Source of the DNA: Psychroflexus sp. ALD_RP9
GTDB lineage: Bacteria; Bacteroidota; Bacteroidia; Flavobacteriales; Flavobacteriaceae
DNA length: 64,000 nucleotides
Direction: 5' to 3'
Assembly: GCF_017311165.1 (NCBI RefSeq)
Contig: NZ_CP062973.1
Location: 1,550,001-1,614,000 of the forward strand
Under the pieces are notes generated by a model that worked only from the letters and a program-made list of their open reading frames with translations, was not told the origin of the DNA and made no database searches. A program made the translations under genes and the position numbers. This document shows positions 44,900 through 52,044 of this stretch, piece by piece. How positions within the stretch are numbered: position 1 is the first letter of the stretch; the number at the start of each line of letters is the position of its first letter.

Positions 44900-46126
44900 A
44901 TGAGTGTTAAGAAAACATATATTGACCTGTTTGCTGGTTGTGGTGGTCTTTCACTCGGTCTTTATAATTCTGGCTTATGGAAAGGACTATTTGCTATTGA
45001 AAAAAGTCCAGATGCGTTTGAAACATTTAGTCACAATCTAATTAAGAACAACAACCATTTCAATTGGCCTGATTGGTTGCCGAAATCACATCACGATATC
45101 AATGAAATTATTAAAAACTATAGTAGCGAATTAACATTATTAAGAGGGAAAATTGATTTGGTAGCTGGTGGACCTCCTTGCCAAGGTTTTTCAACTGCTG
45201 GGAAAAGAATGGAAAATGACTCAAGAAACAAATTAATCAAATCTTACATAAAGTTTATTCGTCATGTACAACCAAAAGTTATCTTTTTTGAAAATGTAAA
45301 AGGTTTTACTCAAAAATTTGATAAAAATAAAATTCAAGGAAAAGTATATTCAGAATATGTAAAAAATGCATTAGAATATACTCCAAAAGGCGAAAAATAT
45401 TTAGGGTATAAAGTAGAAGGTCGTCTTATTGATTTTTCGGAATATGGTGTTCCGCAAAAAAGAACTCGTTTCATTTTAGTAGGTATTAGAAAAGATATTG
45501 CCAAAAGAACAAAACCGATAGATTTTTTTGATTTAATAAGAAAAGAACGAGAAAAATTCCTTGTTAGTAAAGGTATTGGTCTAACAAATAGTTTGGAAGA
45601 TGCTATATCAGACTTATTAAGAATTAATGAAACAGCATCTCCAGACACGCCATCATTTAAGACTGGGTTCTATAACAAAATTAAATCTGAATATCAAAAA
45701 CTTTTAAAAGGAGATTACGCAAAAAAAATTCCTGACAGTCATAGATTTGCAAAGCACAATGCGTCTACCGTTGAAAAATTTGAATATATTCTTAAAAACG
45801 GAGCTAGAAACAAATCGCTATCAGACGAAATAAAAGAAAAATTTAATCTTAAAAAAAGAACTATAATTCCATTATCTGGAACTACTCCTACTCCAACAAT
45901 TACTACTTTACCAGATGATTATGTGCACTATTGTGAACCTAGAATTTTAACAGTTCGAGAATATGCAAGAATCCAGTCATTTAACGATTGGTATGAATTT
46001 AAAGGTAAATACACAACTGGTGGAAAAAGAAGGACACAAGAAGTGCCTCGTTATTCACAAATTGGCAATGCAATCCCACCTTTATTCGGTGAACAAGCTG
46101 GAATTACAATAAACAACTTGATTTAA
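44900..46126 (+). CDS. DNA (cytosine-5) methyltransferase
   Basis: 408 aa. Motif I DLFAGCGGLSLGL, motif II AIEKSPDAFETFSHN, catalytic motif IV GGPPCQGFSTAGKR with the active Cys, motif VI FFENVKGF, motif VIII QKRTRFILVG, a target-recognition region (about 230-340), motif IX REYARIQSFNDWYEF and motif X QIGNAIPPLFGE. All catalytic parts are present, so the enzyme should be active. Its recognition site is unknown. No restriction endonuclease gene is next to it. The GHKL ATPase gene starts 2 bp after its stop, so methylation and signalling appear to be one unit. Confidence 0.94.
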   Translation: MSVKKTYIDLFAGCGGLSLGLYNSGLWKGLFAIEKSPDAFETFSHNLIKNNNHFNWPDWLPKSHHDINEIIKNYSSELTLLRGKIDLVAGGPPCQGFSTAGKRMENDSRNKLIKSYIKFIRHVQPKVIFFENVKGFTQKFDKNKIQGKVYSEYVKNALEYTPKGEKYLGYKVEGRLIDFSEYGVPQKRTRFILVGIRKDIAKRTKPIDFFDLIRKEREKFLVSKGIGLTNSLEDAISDLLRINETASPDTPSFKTGFYNKIKSEYQKLLKGDYAKKIPDSHRFAKHNASTVEKFEYILKNGARNKSLSDEIKEKFNLKKRTIIPLSGTTPTPTITTLPDDYVHYCEPRILTVREYARIQSFNDWYEFKGKYTTGGKRRTQEVPRYSQIGNAIPPLFGEQAGITINNLI

Positions 46127-46128
46127 TT

Positions 46129-48504
46129 ATGCAGAAACCACTACAATTTAAAATAAGTTCTGCATTAAAAAATATAATTGGCAGAGACTTAATTACAGAT
46201 GATTTTATTGCAGTTTTTGAGTTAGTTAAAAACGCATATGATGCCCACGCAACAAGAGTTGATGTTATTTTCGAAGATATTTATTCTGACAATGGAAAAA
46301 TAATTATCAAGGATAATGGCAAAGGCATGAGCTATCAAGATTTACTTGCTAAGTGGCTTTTTGTAGCTCGTTCATCAAAAAAAGAAGGAGACGAGGAAGA
46401 TAGTTATAAAAATTACAGAGATAAAATTAAAGTTAAGAGAGCTTACGCAGGAGCTAAAGGCATTGGTAGATTTTCTTGTGACAGATTAGGTAGTGAACTA
46501 TATCTTGAAACTATAAAAGATGAAAAAAACGCAAAAGTAGAAGCTTTAATAACCGATTGGAACAAATTTGAAGAAGACAGTAATAATGAATTTGTAAATG
46601 TAAGCGTCTTACACGAGACGTTAAAAAAGAGTTCATATGGTATTGAAAACGGAACAGTCCTTGAAATTTCCAATCTTAATAGTTATTGGGATAGGAAGAA
46701 GTTTGAAAGACTCAAAGATTCATTAACAAGACTAATAAACCCCTCAACTATTCAAGATGAAGATTCATTTAAAATTTTTCTCTCTGTTGAAGAAGAACGA
46801 GAAGGTGACCTAAAACAAAAAAAGAAAAATAATAAACTTGTTGAGAAAGGTAACTTGGATAAATCTGAGGTAGACTATTTTGATATAATTAATGGTGAAA
46901 TCAAAAATCCAATTTTTGAGACCTTGCAATTGAAAACTAGCTATATAGAGTCAAATGTTCAGAAAGATAAAATTGTCACTACATTATATGAAGCAGGTCA
47001 ACTAGTTTATAAAATAATAGAAAAAAATCCTTTTAAAGATTTAATAAATATTCACTATTCAATTTATTTCTTAAACCATTCAGCCAAGTTAACTTTTGCA
47101 AGAAGGATGGGTGTAGATTCAGTTGAATATGGTCATATTTTTGTCTATAAAAACGGTCTAAGAATTTATCCCTATGGCGAAAGATGGGAAGACCCTTTTA
47201 AAATGGATAATAGAAAGGCTCAAGGATATAGCAGGTATTTAGGCACTAGAGAGGTTTTAGGCTACATTTCTATTAATGGTGAGAATAATAACCTTAGAGA
47301 AACTTCAAGTCGTGGAGATGGTTTTATAAGAACTAAATCTTATGAAAATTTGGAAACTCAATTCTATGAAACACTAAAAAAATTAGAAAAATATACTATT
47401 GAAATTACAGATTGGGGGAATTTCTTATCTGAGAATGATTACATTAATATTAATGAATCTTTTATTAAAAATAAAGGAAAAGAAAATGAAAGGGAATTTA
47501 ATGTTAATGATAATTTAAGTAAACTAATTTCAAACTTATCAAATTCAAAATCTGTTGTTAGTTTTGAAATTGCTCCAAATATTTTAAGCCTCTTAGAATC
47601 AAAAAGCGAAGGTTCTGCGGAAGGAATATTAAAAAACATTTCAGATTCTTTAAATGACAATAATTTTGATAAAAATGAAGTCAAAAAAACCATCAAAAGT
47701 GTAGAGAAAAAACTCTCTGATTTAAAGAAAAGCAAAGAAGAAGCAGAGGAAGAAGCGCTTGAAAAACATATTGAGAATGAAGGTCTCAAAGCTGAACTAG
47801 ATTCTGAAATTGCAAATCGGTTGTTTAGTGATTCTGTTATAGGAAGAGAGAAGAAAGACCTTTTAAGTCTTCAACATCAAATAACTCATACAGCAAATAA
47901 TATTTCCTGGTCGCTAGATAAACTTACCGAGCTTATTGAGAATGAAGAATCAAAGGATAAACTTTTAAATCGTGTTCAGAATATTAGTTTAGAGGTACAA
48001 AAAATAGTTAGTTCTTCAAGATTTGTCACCAAAGCTAATTTTAGCACTGAAGCTAGTCGAATTACCGAAGACATTGTTAGCTTTATCAATCACTATATCG
48101 AAAAAATATATGTCCCAAATGATTCCTATATACATTCAAGAAATCAAATCGAAATAAATATAAAAACTCCTAAAAACCTTAAAAAAGTAATGAGTTTTAG
48201 GCCACTTGAAATTACAGTTCTACTTGACAACTTATTTGTAAACTCAAGAAAGGCAGATGCAACTAAAATTGATTTGACTTGGATTAAAACTAAAGATAAT
48301 CTATTGTTAAATTTTAAGGATAATGGTAACGGTATACCTGATGAAATTTTAAGTAAAATTTTTAACTTTAAATTCAGCACAACTGATGGTTCCGGTATAG
48401 GGTTATATCACACGAAAAAAATACTAAAGAAATATAATGGAAATATTATTGCCTCAGAAAATATTTCTGAAGGTGCTGAATTTCAAATAACATTACCAAT
48501 ATGA
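46129..48504 (+). CDS. Soluble dual-GHKL ATPase/histidine-kinase-like protein
   Basis: 791 aa, no membrane helices. The N-terminal GHKL ATPase resembles MORC/Hsp90/MutL: N-box FELVKNAYDAHATRVDV (about 30-45), G1 DNGKGMS (about 62) and G2 GAKGIGRFS (about 108). A central domain (about 200-440) and a long Lys/Glu coiled coil (about 500-575) follow. Then comes a histidine-kinase dimerisation-like helix with HQITHTANNISWSLDKL (about 583) and a second GHKL domain with LLDNLFVNSRKADA (N-box), DNGNGIPDE and GSGIGLYHTKKIL at the C-terminus. Predicted role: a cytosolic sensor that uses ATP-driven clamp closing and passes a phosphate to the next gene's receiver domain. It overlaps that gene by 4 bp (ATGA). 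The ligand is unknown. Confidence 0.87.
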   Translation: MQKPLQFKISSALKNIIGRDLITDDFIAVFELVKNAYDAHATRVDVIFEDIYSDNGKIIIKDNGKGMSYQDLLAKWLFVARSSKKEGDEEDSYKNYRDKIKVKRAYAGAKGIGRFSCDRLGSELYLETIKDEKNAKVEALITDWNKFEEDSNNEFVNVSVLHETLKKSSYGIENGTVLEISNLNSYWDRKKFERLKDSLTRLINPSTIQDEDSFKIFLSVEEEREGDLKQKKKNNKLVEKGNLDKSEVDYFDIINGEIKNPIFETLQLKTSYIESNVQKDKIVTTLYEAGQLVYKIIEKNPFKDLINIHYSIYFLNHSAKLTFARRMGVDSVEYGHIFVYKNGLRIYPYGERWEDPFKMDNRKAQGYSRYLGTREVLGYISINGENNNLRETSSRGDGFIRTKSYENLETQFYETLKKLEKYTIEITDWGNFLSENDYININESFIKNKGKENEREFNVNDNLSKLISNLSNSKSVVSFEIAPNILSLLESKSEGSAEGILKNISDSLNDNNFDKNEVKKTIKSVEKKLSDLKKSKEEAEEEALEKHIENEGLKAELDSEIANRLFSDSVIGREKKDLLSLQHQITHTANNISWSLDKLTELIENEESKDKLLNRVQNISLEVQKIVSSSRFVTKANFSTEASRITEDIVSFINHYIEKIYVPNDSYIHSRNQIEINIKTPKNLKKVMSFRPLEITVLLDNLFVNSRKADATKIDLTWIKTKDNLLLNFKDNGNGIPDEILSKIFNFKFSTTDGSGIGLYHTKKILKKYNGNIIASENISEGAEFQITLPI

Positions 48505-49409
48505 AAATAGATTACAAAGTTATATGGATTGAAGATAAATTTGAAGAAGAAGAGAATCCGTTCACAGACATTAAAAATTATTTGGTTGATTATTTAAAAT
48601 CGGAACATTATTTCAAAGTAGATATCAAAACATTTGAAAATGTTGAAAATTTCAAAAAAGCTGTATTAAAAGATGATTATGATTTAATAATTACTGATTA
48701 CCATTTAAATGATGGTAAATTAGGTAGTGAAGTAATAGACTTCATAAGAAGAGAAAACAATATTGCTACTGAAATATTTTTCTATTCTGCAAAACAAGGT
48801 TTAGATGTCAATAATAAGTTAATCAATAATAATAGAGTTACTTTTTATCCTTTATCAGGCAATAGTTATAGAGATTTGCGAAGTGAAATAAAAAACTTAA
48901 TTGATTTGACATTACGAAAATTCAATCATATTGTGACAATGAGAGGTATGATTATGCACGAAACAAGTAATTTAGATGAAAAATCTCTTGAGATTGTAAA
49001 AAACTATTTTGAAGAAAAAAGTGATGAGGATATTATAAATGCATTATTTGATGAAATAATATCCTTCCATAAAGAGAAATTAGGTAAAGCAGAAAAGTAT
49101 AAGAAAAATTCCAGATTAGAAAAAATTATTGGAGATCCAGTAGCTTTTTCAGCAACTCAAAGAGCAAATACTTTATCTAATATTATTGATAAAGAAGGTC
49201 TAATAAATTTTATTGCGGATTATAAAAAAGAAATTCTTCTAGTTAGAAATCAATTTGCTCATGCAATATTAGATGAGGAAAAACAGGTTTTTAGAACAAA
49301 AGGAGGAAAAGAATTTAATCAAGAGCTTTGTAAAAAAATTAGAAAAGACATTAGTATTCACATTGATAACATTAATAAATTAAGGTCACAATTAAAATCC
49401 AACGCATAA
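48501..49409 (+). CDS. Receiver-domain protein with HEPN-like C-terminal domain
   Basis: 302 aa. The N-terminal ~130 residues form a response-regulator receiver domain: acidic residues in VIWIEDKFEEEE, phospho-acceptor Asp66 in LIITDYHLNDG, and Ser96/Lys98 in FFYSAKQG. The C-terminal all-helical region (about 135-300) has two RX4H motifs, R148-H153 in MRGMIMHE and R249-N250-H254 in LLVRNQFAHA. The second matches the HEPN RNase signature R-N-x3-H. No DNA-binding motif is seen. Predicted role: a phosphorylation-controlled effector, possibly an RNase, driven by the upstream kinase-like protein. HEPN assignment is by motif and helical pattern only. Confidence 0.83.
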   Translation: MKIDYKVIWIEDKFEEEENPFTDIKNYLVDYLKSEHYFKVDIKTFENVENFKKAVLKDDYDLIITDYHLNDGKLGSEVIDFIRRENNIATEIFFYSAKQGLDVNNKLINNNRVTFYPLSGNSYRDLRSEIKNLIDLTLRKFNHIVTMRGMIMHETSNLDEKSLEIVKNYFEEKSDEDIINALFDEIISFHKEKLGKAEKYKKNSRLEKIIGDPVAFSATQRANTLSNIIDKEGLINFIADYKKEILLVRNQFAHAILDEEKQVFRTKGGKEFNQELCKKIRKDISIHIDNINKLRSQLKSNA

Positions 49410-49475
49410 AGCCATTCACATTTGCAATTCGCTGCAGCCATGACACTAGCTAAAAACTGCAAATGAGTATGGCTT
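49409..49475. repeat. 18-bp imperfect inverted repeat after the defence-like operon
   Basis: The arms at 49409-49426 (AAGCCATTCACATTTGCA) and 49458-49475 pair at 16 of 18 positions around a 31-bp centre. The left arm begins at the last base of the stop codon. It can form a long hairpin and end transcription, or mark the right end of the element. Confidence 0.5.
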
Positions 49476-49713
49476 TCTTCCAAAGTTGAATGAATAACAA
49501 TTAGCTAGAGTCTGTAAACACAATAACTTATAACAAAAATGGTAAAATTTTGTATAATATAGTATTTTGTTATTGCTAACTATTAACTTAAGTTAAATCG
49601 TTTAGAACATCAAAGCGAAACCTCCTCAATTAATCACGATCTAAAATGAATATTTGGAGGAGCTTATATTTGTTTTAAAATAATTCTCTTATTTTTGAAT
49701 AAAGCTAAAGCTT
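49410..49713. other. 304-bp gap between cargo operon and secretion operon
   Basis: It contains the imperfect inverted repeat (to 49475) and a TATATTTG promoter element (49665-49672). No gene was recognised. The right border of the integrative element may lie here. Confidence 0.5.
49665..49672 (+). promoter_or_regulatory. -7 element of the type II secretion-like operon
   Basis: TATATTTG, an exact TAnnTTTG match, 41 nt upstream of the first ATG of the operon at 49714. Confidence 0.5.
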
Positions 49714-50151
49714 ATGGTTAAAAAATATTTGTCTAAACATTCAACAGTTTTTTTGAAAAAAAAACTTCCTGCCTATAACCTTCAGGAAATCCTGATCGTT
49801 TTAGCTATTATTGGCATATTGTTATTAATAGCTCTACCTAACTTAATGCCATTAATAAGCAAAGCCAAAAGTGTAGAAGCCCAAACCCAATTAAAGTACC
49901 TTTACAATGCACAAACTACGCATCGCTATATGTATTCTAAATATGCAATGGAGTTAGAAGCTTTAGATTTTGAGGCGCCGAGAACAGTAGAGGAAAATGG
50001 GAATGCAAACTACAGCTATGAAATTCTAAAAGTTGATAACAATAGCTTCAAAGCAAGAGCAACGGCCGTAACAGATTTTGATGGAGATGGGGTTTTTAAT
50101 GTTTGGGTAATCGATGAAAATGGAATTCCAAAACAAGAGGTTAAAGACTAA
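49714..50151 (+). CDS. Major prepilin/pseudopilin (GspG/PilE-like)
   Basis: 145 aa. A positively charged leader (MVKKYLSKHSTVFLKKK) ends at LPA, followed by the type IV prepilin helix YNLQEILIVLAIIGILLL with Glu at +5. The cleavage residue is Ala instead of the usual Gly. A beta-rich C-terminal domain follows (TDFDGDGVFNVWVIDENG), with a calcium-site-like Asp pattern (DFDGDG). It opens an operon encoding prepilin peptidase, GspE, GspD and GspF, so it is the likely major subunit of the pilus or pseudopilus. Confidence 0.9.
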   Translation: MVKKYLSKHSTVFLKKKLPAYNLQEILIVLAIIGILLLIALPNLMPLISKAKSVEAQTQLKYLYNAQTTHRYMYSKYAMELEALDFEAPRTVEENGNANYSYEILKVDNNSFKARATAVTDFDGDGVFNVWVIDENGIPKQEVKD

Positions 50152-50156
50152 CCTAA

Positions 50157-50633
50157 ATGTGGTGGCTAAAAATCATTTCAGCTGTTGTACTATTTGCTAT
50201 TGTTTATCAAGACCTCAAATATAGGGCAGTTAGTTGGTTTTGGTTTCCAATTTTAGCTATTGGTTTAGGCACTTTACACTACTTAAATTCACTTTTTGAA
50301 GTATTTGTTTTACATTCACTAATCAATTTAGGCTTTGTACTTTTAATACTCATTCTGCTTTATGCTTATATAAGTTTTAGAGGTAAATATAAGTTTTCAA
50401 AAGCTATGGGTAGTGGTGATGTAGTCATGTTTATAGCTTTAAGCCCCGCTATGGCAAGTATAACTTTTATCGTATGTTTTATTTTTTCTATTTTACTAGC
50501 CATGATATTGTCTTTGGTATTTAATAAAAAAGATAAAAAGAATATTCCCTTAGCAGGTTATATGGCGGTGTTTTTTACATTTATATATCTTGCATATTGG
50601 AATGGTTTTTTGACTCAATTATATACAATTTAA
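50157..50633 (+). CDS. Prepilin peptidase (A24 family, short form)
   Basis: 158 aa with about six membrane helices. The two catalytic aspartates of A24 peptidases are seen in YQDLKYRAV and in GSGDVVMF (the GxGD motif). The N-terminal cytoplasmic methyltransferase domain with its zinc cysteines is absent, so it probably cleaves without methylating. It should process the prepilin encoded 5 bp upstream and the two minor ones downstream. Confidence 0.9.
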   Translation: MWWLKIISAVVLFAIVYQDLKYRAVSWFWFPILAIGLGTLHYLNSLFEVFVLHSLINLGFVLLILILLYAYISFRGKYKFSKAMGSGDVVMFIALSPAMASITFIVCFIFSILLAMILSLVFNKKDKKNIPLAGYMAVFFTFIYLAYWNGFLTQLYTI

Positions 50634-50640
50634 ACTTACA

Positions 50641-52038
50641 ATGGCACAACTTCAGATACAAACACATCTCAAACAACTGGTTTCAGACGAACAGGCGTAT
50701 TTGTATCGTATTATTCCGGTTGCATATGATCAAGACTCTATAAGTTTTCTGACTGATAAGGTTACAACTGATAAAACTAGAGAGCTTCAAATTCTATTCG
50801 ATAAAACCGTATTTCTGGAAGAAGAATCAGCTTCAAAGATAGATGAATTACTTTCCTTTAATTTTAGAAAAAAACAACAGTCTTCTCAGTTTAATTATTC
50901 AGAAGATTTTATTCTAAATTTGCTTTACAATGCTAAATCTGTTTCTGGGAGTGATATTCACTTAGAGCCTTATGAGGATAATGCAAGAATACGTTTTAGA
51001 ATTGATGGTAAACTAATTGAACAACATATTGTTCGTTTAGAAGATTACCCTGTTTTGGTCAATAAAATTAAAATCAAAGCCAATTTAGATATTTCTGAAA
51101 AACGTTTGCCTCAAGATGGGCGCATTAGTATTAATGCGAAGGGAGAAGAGTTTGATATCCGCGTGTCTAGCCTACCGACACTTTACGGAGAAAAGATCGT
51201 TATGCGGATTCTTAATAAAGATGCAAATGCTCTTGATATCCAAGATTTAGGAATGACAAAAAAGGAGTTGCGAGAATACCAAGAGCAAGTCCAAAAACCA
51301 AATGGGATTATTTTAATTTCTGGTCCAACAGGATCTGGTAAAACCACAACGCTTTACGCTACTTTAAAACAGCTTAACACCAACGAAACGAATATTCTTA
51401 CCATTGAAGATCCTATCGAATATACACTGAAAGGCATCAACCAGGTTCAACTTAAGGAAAGCATAGGCTTAGATTTTCCTAATACTTTAAAAACATTCTT
51501 ACGGCAAGACCCCGATATTATAATGATAGGAGAGATCAGAGATGCCAAAACGGCCAATATGGCTGTTAGAGCGGCTCTCACGGGACATTTGGTGTTGTCA
51601 ACAATTCATACAAATTCAGCCTGGGCAACCATCAACAGACTGATAGATATGGGTATCCCGTCTTACTTACTAGCAAGTACATTAAATATGTCTTTAGCCC
51701 AGCGTTTACTGAGAACACTTTGCCCGCATTGTAAAACTAAAAACCCAGCTGATCCAAATGATTTTCCTGAGCATTATAAAATACCAAAAGACTTACAAAC
51801 TTATTACAAGCCGGTAGGTTGTCCGGAGTGTTATTATACAGGATATTCGGGCAGGAAAGCCATTTATGAAATTATTCCGATAATTAAAACACTCAAAGAA
51901 AAAATAAAAAATAATGATTTAGAGATTGAAGATCATTGCATTGAACATAATATTACTAATTTGCGACAAAACGCACTTCAACTTTTAAAGGAAGGGCAGA
52001 CCTCTGCTAAAGAAGTCTATCCATTTTTATTAGATTAA
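50641..52038 (+). CDS. Secretion/pilus assembly ATPase (GspE/PilB)
   Basis: 465 aa hexameric ATPase. N2-type domain with SGSDIHLEPYEDNARIRFRI, Walker A GPTGSGKTTTLYATL (about 228), Asp box, Walker B RQDPDIIMIGEIRD, His box LTGHLVLSTIHTN, and the C-terminal zinc site CPHC (about 361) with CPEC (about 395). The N1 domain is short compared with PilB. It powers subunit assembly through the GspF platform. No retraction ATPase (PilT) gene is present, which favours a secretion or non-retracting system. Confidence 0.95.
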   Translation: MAQLQIQTHLKQLVSDEQAYLYRIIPVAYDQDSISFLTDKVTTDKTRELQILFDKTVFLEEESASKIDELLSFNFRKKQQSSQFNYSEDFILNLLYNAKSVSGSDIHLEPYEDNARIRFRIDGKLIEQHIVRLEDYPVLVNKIKIKANLDISEKRLPQDGRISINAKGEEFDIRVSSLPTLYGEKIVMRILNKDANALDIQDLGMTKKELREYQEQVQKPNGIILISGPTGSGKTTTLYATLKQLNTNETNILTIEDPIEYTLKGINQVQLKESIGLDFPNTLKTFLRQDPDIIMIGEIRDAKTANMAVRAALTGHLVLSTIHTNSAWATINRLIDMGIPSYLLASTLNMSLAQRLLRTLCPHCKTKNPADPNDFPEHYKIPKDLQTYYKPVGCPECYYTGYSGRKAIYEIIPIIKTLKEKIKNNDLEIEDHCIEHNITNLRQNALQLLKEGQTSAKEVYPFLLD

Positions 52039-52044
52039 AGAGAT

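Larger units (their letters stand above)
39184..49475. mobile_element. Putative tRNA-Pro-associated integrative element (right end uncertain)
   Basis: The segment starts directly after tRNA-Pro and carries a CTnDOT-type integrase, an RteC homologue, an excisionase-like HTH protein, a replication initiator with internal iterons, a helicase loader, then a DUF1801-like gene, a broken XRE regulator and a methyltransferase/GHKL/receiver operon. I found no relaxase, TraG/VirD4, Tra or phage structural gene, so it looks like a satellite-type or mobilizable island. The right border is set only tentatively at the inverted repeat after the last cargo gene. No copy of the tRNA-Pro 3' end was seen there by eye. 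Confidence 0.5.

Noticed and set aside
44900..46126. Complete type II restriction-modification system
   Set aside because: No gene next to the methyltransferase shows a restriction nuclease motif; the partners are a GHKL protein and a receiver-HEPN-like protein.
49409..49475. Integron attC site
   Set aside because: The inverted repeat has no RYYYAAC/GTTRRRY core sites at its ends, and no integron integrase is in the window.
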